Of a stretch of 7,723 nt of DNA, positions 6,195 to 7,723 are shown one piece after another. Source of the stretch: CAZBZG01 sp964496245 (lineage in GTDB: Bacteria; Planctomycetota; SZUA-567); contig CAZBZG010000228.1 of NCBI GenBank assembly GCA_964496245.1, forward strand, positions 1-7,723, read 5' to 3'. The notes below the pieces were generated by a model that was given only the letters and a program-made list of their open reading frames with translations, did no database searches and was not told where the DNA came from. Every line of letters starts with the position of its first letter. Position 1 is the first letter of the stretch. A program made the translations under genes and the position numbers.

Positions 6195-7628
6195 GTGGGG
6201 GACTCGGACGTGGGCGAATCGGAAGGGCCCAGCGCATCGGCGGAACGCACCGGCTGGCCGGCTGCAGAGCTTCTGCGGGCCCTGCTCGACGGGAGCGCGC
6301 GCGCGCGGCTTGCGCGGGAGCACATCCGGGTCCGTCTCGAGAGGGCTGTGGCGGCAGGCCGGGTGACCCCGGCCGAGGCCGAGGCGGTGGAGGCGGCGGG
6401 CACGGCCGGCGAGGCGCGCGAATACATCTGCGGCTTTGGCGCGCATCTCGTGCTCAAGATGATCCTGCCCCCCGGCAGCGTGGGCCTGACGGCCTGTACG
6501 CTGGCTGCGCTGAGCGCGTCACCGTGGCCGCTGCTCGGAATCCTCCTCACACCCAGCCTGCGTACAGCCTACACGGTTTCTCGCATGTGGGGGCATCGCG
6601 GTCAGGGCATCCGATACGGCACAGCTCTGGCCGTGGGCTTGATTCCCATGCTGGGCACGCTCGCCTATCCGGCGCAGATGGTGCACGCCCGTCCGCTCAT
6701 CTGGCGTTTCCTCCTGGGCGAGACGGTGTGGGGGGTGCGGCGCTTCTTCGCGCGTCTGCTGCCCTGGAGCGGTCGCGCGGCAGGGGAAGCGTCGGCGCCC
6801 CTTGTTGAGACGACGGGGGAACGCGGCGCGGAGCCGGTCGCCCGCCGGCTGGAGCGGTCCTGGCGTCTCAGCACGCCCGTGCCCGGGCGTACGGCGTGCA
6901 CGTATCTCTCGACCGTGGCCTGCCTGGAAGCGCGGGGCCGGACCTACATGCTCAAGGTCTTCCGGCGGCTGAGCGGCCTGCTCTACAATCTCCGCGTGTT
7001 GCAGCTCCGCTGCGCGGGCGATTCGGGCGTCGCCTACGCGGGCTGCGCCGAGCGGCTCGCCCGGGAGCGGGCCTGCCTCCAGGCTCTGGCGCACGCTCGT
7101 ACGCCCGCGGTTCGTCCCGCGCCCGCGCAACCGCAAGGCGCGCTGCTCACCGAGTACGCCCACGGCGCCAACGGCATGGACCTGCTCGCTTCGGATGCGG
7201 TCTCCAAGGAGGAGAAACTGCAGGCTGTGCGCGCGGCTGCAGCCTCCCTGCGGCGCACGCACGCGCACGTAGTGCACGGGGATGCGCAGGTGAAGAACTT
7301 CCTGCTGCCGAACCGCGGCGCGCCTCTGTGGCTCGACTTCGACTACGTGCCCAACGCGCGCCACGCAGAGACGCTGCTCAAGGCCCGGGACCTGGTCTTC
7401 CTGATCTACTCGGCCGCCCGGCACAGCCGCATGGACAACGGCCTGGTGCACGCGGCCCTGGAGGCGTACGAGGATGGGGAGGTGATCGATGCGGTCCGGC
7501 ATCTGCGCGGCGTGCGCCATCCCCTCTACCACTGGTTCTGCCATCGCATGCCGTTCTCGCTCGCGCGTTCGGTGAGCCGGACGCTCGATTGCGCCGTAGA
7601 CGCCCCCGAGGCTGCGGCATGCCGGTGA
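6195..7628 (+). CDS. Membrane-anchored protein-kinase-like (RIO/Bud32/LPS-kinase type) protein
   Basis: A 477-residue protein in two parts. Residues 20-75 are charged helices. Residues about 94-119 and 141-160 are hydrophobic and probably cross or enter the membrane. Residues about 225-430 look like an atypical protein-kinase fold: K254 in YMLKVF (ATP lysine), E291 in ARERACLQAL (helix C glutamate), the catalytic motif HGDAQVKNF (H361, D363, N368) and LDFDYV (D381, in place of DFG). No glycine-rich loop is evident, as in some small-molecule and lipopolysaccharide kinases. The catalytic set is complete, so it may be active, perhaps on a lipid, sugar or protein at the membrane; the substrate is unknown. 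The start is GTG at 6195 with AAGGG four bases upstream. GTG at 6210 (GGGGGA upstream) is an equally possible start, and an in-frame TAG at 6159 limits extension. It overlaps the next gene by 10 bases. Confidence 0.85.
   Translation: MGDSDVGESEGPSASAERTGWPAAELLRALLDGSARARLAREHIRVRLERAVAAGRVTPAEAEAVEAAGTAGEAREYICGFGAHLVLKMILPPGSVGLTACTLAALSASPWPLLGILLTPSLRTAYTVSRMWGHRGQGIRYGTALAVGLIPMLGTLAYPAQMVHARPLIWRFLLGETVWGVRRFFARLLPWSGRAAGEASAPLVETTGERGAEPVARRLERSWRLSTPVPGRTACTYLSTVACLEARGRTYMLKVFRRLSGLLYNLRVLQLRCAGDSGVAYAGCAERLARERACLQALAHARTPAVRPAPAQPQGALLTEYAHGANGMDLLASDAVSKEEKLQAVRAAAASLRRTHAHVVHGDAQVKNFLLPNRGAPLWLDFDYVPNARHAETLLKARDLVFLIYSAARHSRMDNGLVHAALEAYEDGEVIDAVRHLRGVRHPLYHWFCHRMPFSLARSVSRTLDCAVDAPEAAACR
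7608..7611 (+). promoter_or_regulatory. Ribosome binding site of the LarA-like gene
   Basis: GAGG seven bases before the ATG at 7619, placed inside the end of the kinase-like gene. It supports the overlapping start. Confidence 0.55.
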
Positions 7629-7723
7629 CCGTGCCCTGCGGCGACGCGTCGCTTGCCGTGCCGCTTCCGTCCGACTGGACCCTGGAAGTCGAAGGAACCG
7701 CTCCATTGCCGCGTGCGCAGCTG
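7619..7723 (+). CDS. N-terminus of a LarA/DUF2088-type nickel-dependent racemase-like protein (3' end beyond window)
   Basis: Only 35 codons are present, running to the right edge without a stop: MPVTVPCGDASLAVPLP, then SDWTLEVEG and PLPRAQL. The pattern of a short strand ending in Y/C-G, a second strand of alternating hydrophobics (SLAVPLP), a D/N-W pair, V-E and then a PLP-type turn is what I know from the start of lactate racemase LarA and its relatives. These bind a nickel-pincer cofactor and racemise or epimerise 2-hydroxy acids. The pincer lysine and histidines lie further along, so activity and substrate cannot be judged. The ATG overlaps the TGA of the kinase-like gene (ATGCCGGTGA), which suggests translational coupling. 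The assignment rests on a short stretch and could be wrong; that a gene starts here is more certain than what it encodes. Confidence 0.55.
   Translation, partial: MPVTVPCGDASLAVPLPSDWTLEVEGTAPLPRAQL

Noticed and set aside
6519..7706. 395-codon minus-strand open frame
   Set aside because: It opposes the kinase-like gene, which has the full kinase motif set, and its composition is low-complexity Arg/Gly/Ala.

Overview
The window is GC-rich bacterial DNA carrying five protein-coding genes. Two run off the ends, and there are no RNA genes, CRISPR arrays or insertion sequences that I can see. The mix suggests a Gram-negative, probably non-proteobacterial organism. It holds a DUF4954 left-handed beta-helix protein (a family I associate with Bacteroidetes, spirochaetes and the PVC group) with a lysine-rich tail, a NagB close to the enterobacterial enzyme, an exported CsgG-like/propeller protein and short extragenic palindromes. 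A Planctomycetes/Verrucomicrobia/Kiritimatiellota-type genome is my best guess, but only an inference.

Layout, left to right. Bases 1-2515 (minus) hold the first 838 codons of a large exported protein whose 3' end lies outside the window. It is masked by long antisense open frames in the same codon register. A 305-base gap (2516-2820) carries a 34-base imperfect palindrome and a probable -10 element for that gene. Bases 2821-4980 (minus) encode a DUF4954 protein with about 62 very basic residues at its N-terminus. The 132-base gap 4981-5112 is packed with hairpins: a rho-independent terminator, plus a 67-base REP-like element that overlaps the end of the next gene. Bases 5113-5919 (minus) encode glucosamine-6-phosphate deaminase, NagB. 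A divergent control region (5920-6194) has a good sigma70-type promoter for nagB on the minus strand and a weaker candidate on the plus strand. Bases 6195-7628 (plus) encode a membrane-anchored protein-kinase-like protein. It overlaps by 10 bases the start of a gene (7619 to the right edge) whose first 35 residues look like the LarA/DUF2088 nickel-dependent racemase family.

How they may work together. NagB turns glucosamine-6-phosphate into fructose-6-phosphate and ammonia, linking amino-sugar use or recycling to glycolysis. The DUF4954 protein has the hexapeptide-like fold typical of acyl- and nucleotidyl-transferases acting on sugars, and lies just downstream of nagB on the same strand, so a link to amino-sugar metabolism is possible but unproven. 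The kinase-like protein and the LarA-like protein form a translationally coupled pair. The left-hand protein is separately promoted and probably acts in the periplasm or cell envelope. I see no clear evidence of a complete new system. The most unusual items are the basic tail on DUF4954, the REP-like element supplying the nagB stop codon, and the membrane/kinase fusion coupled to a LarA-like gene.
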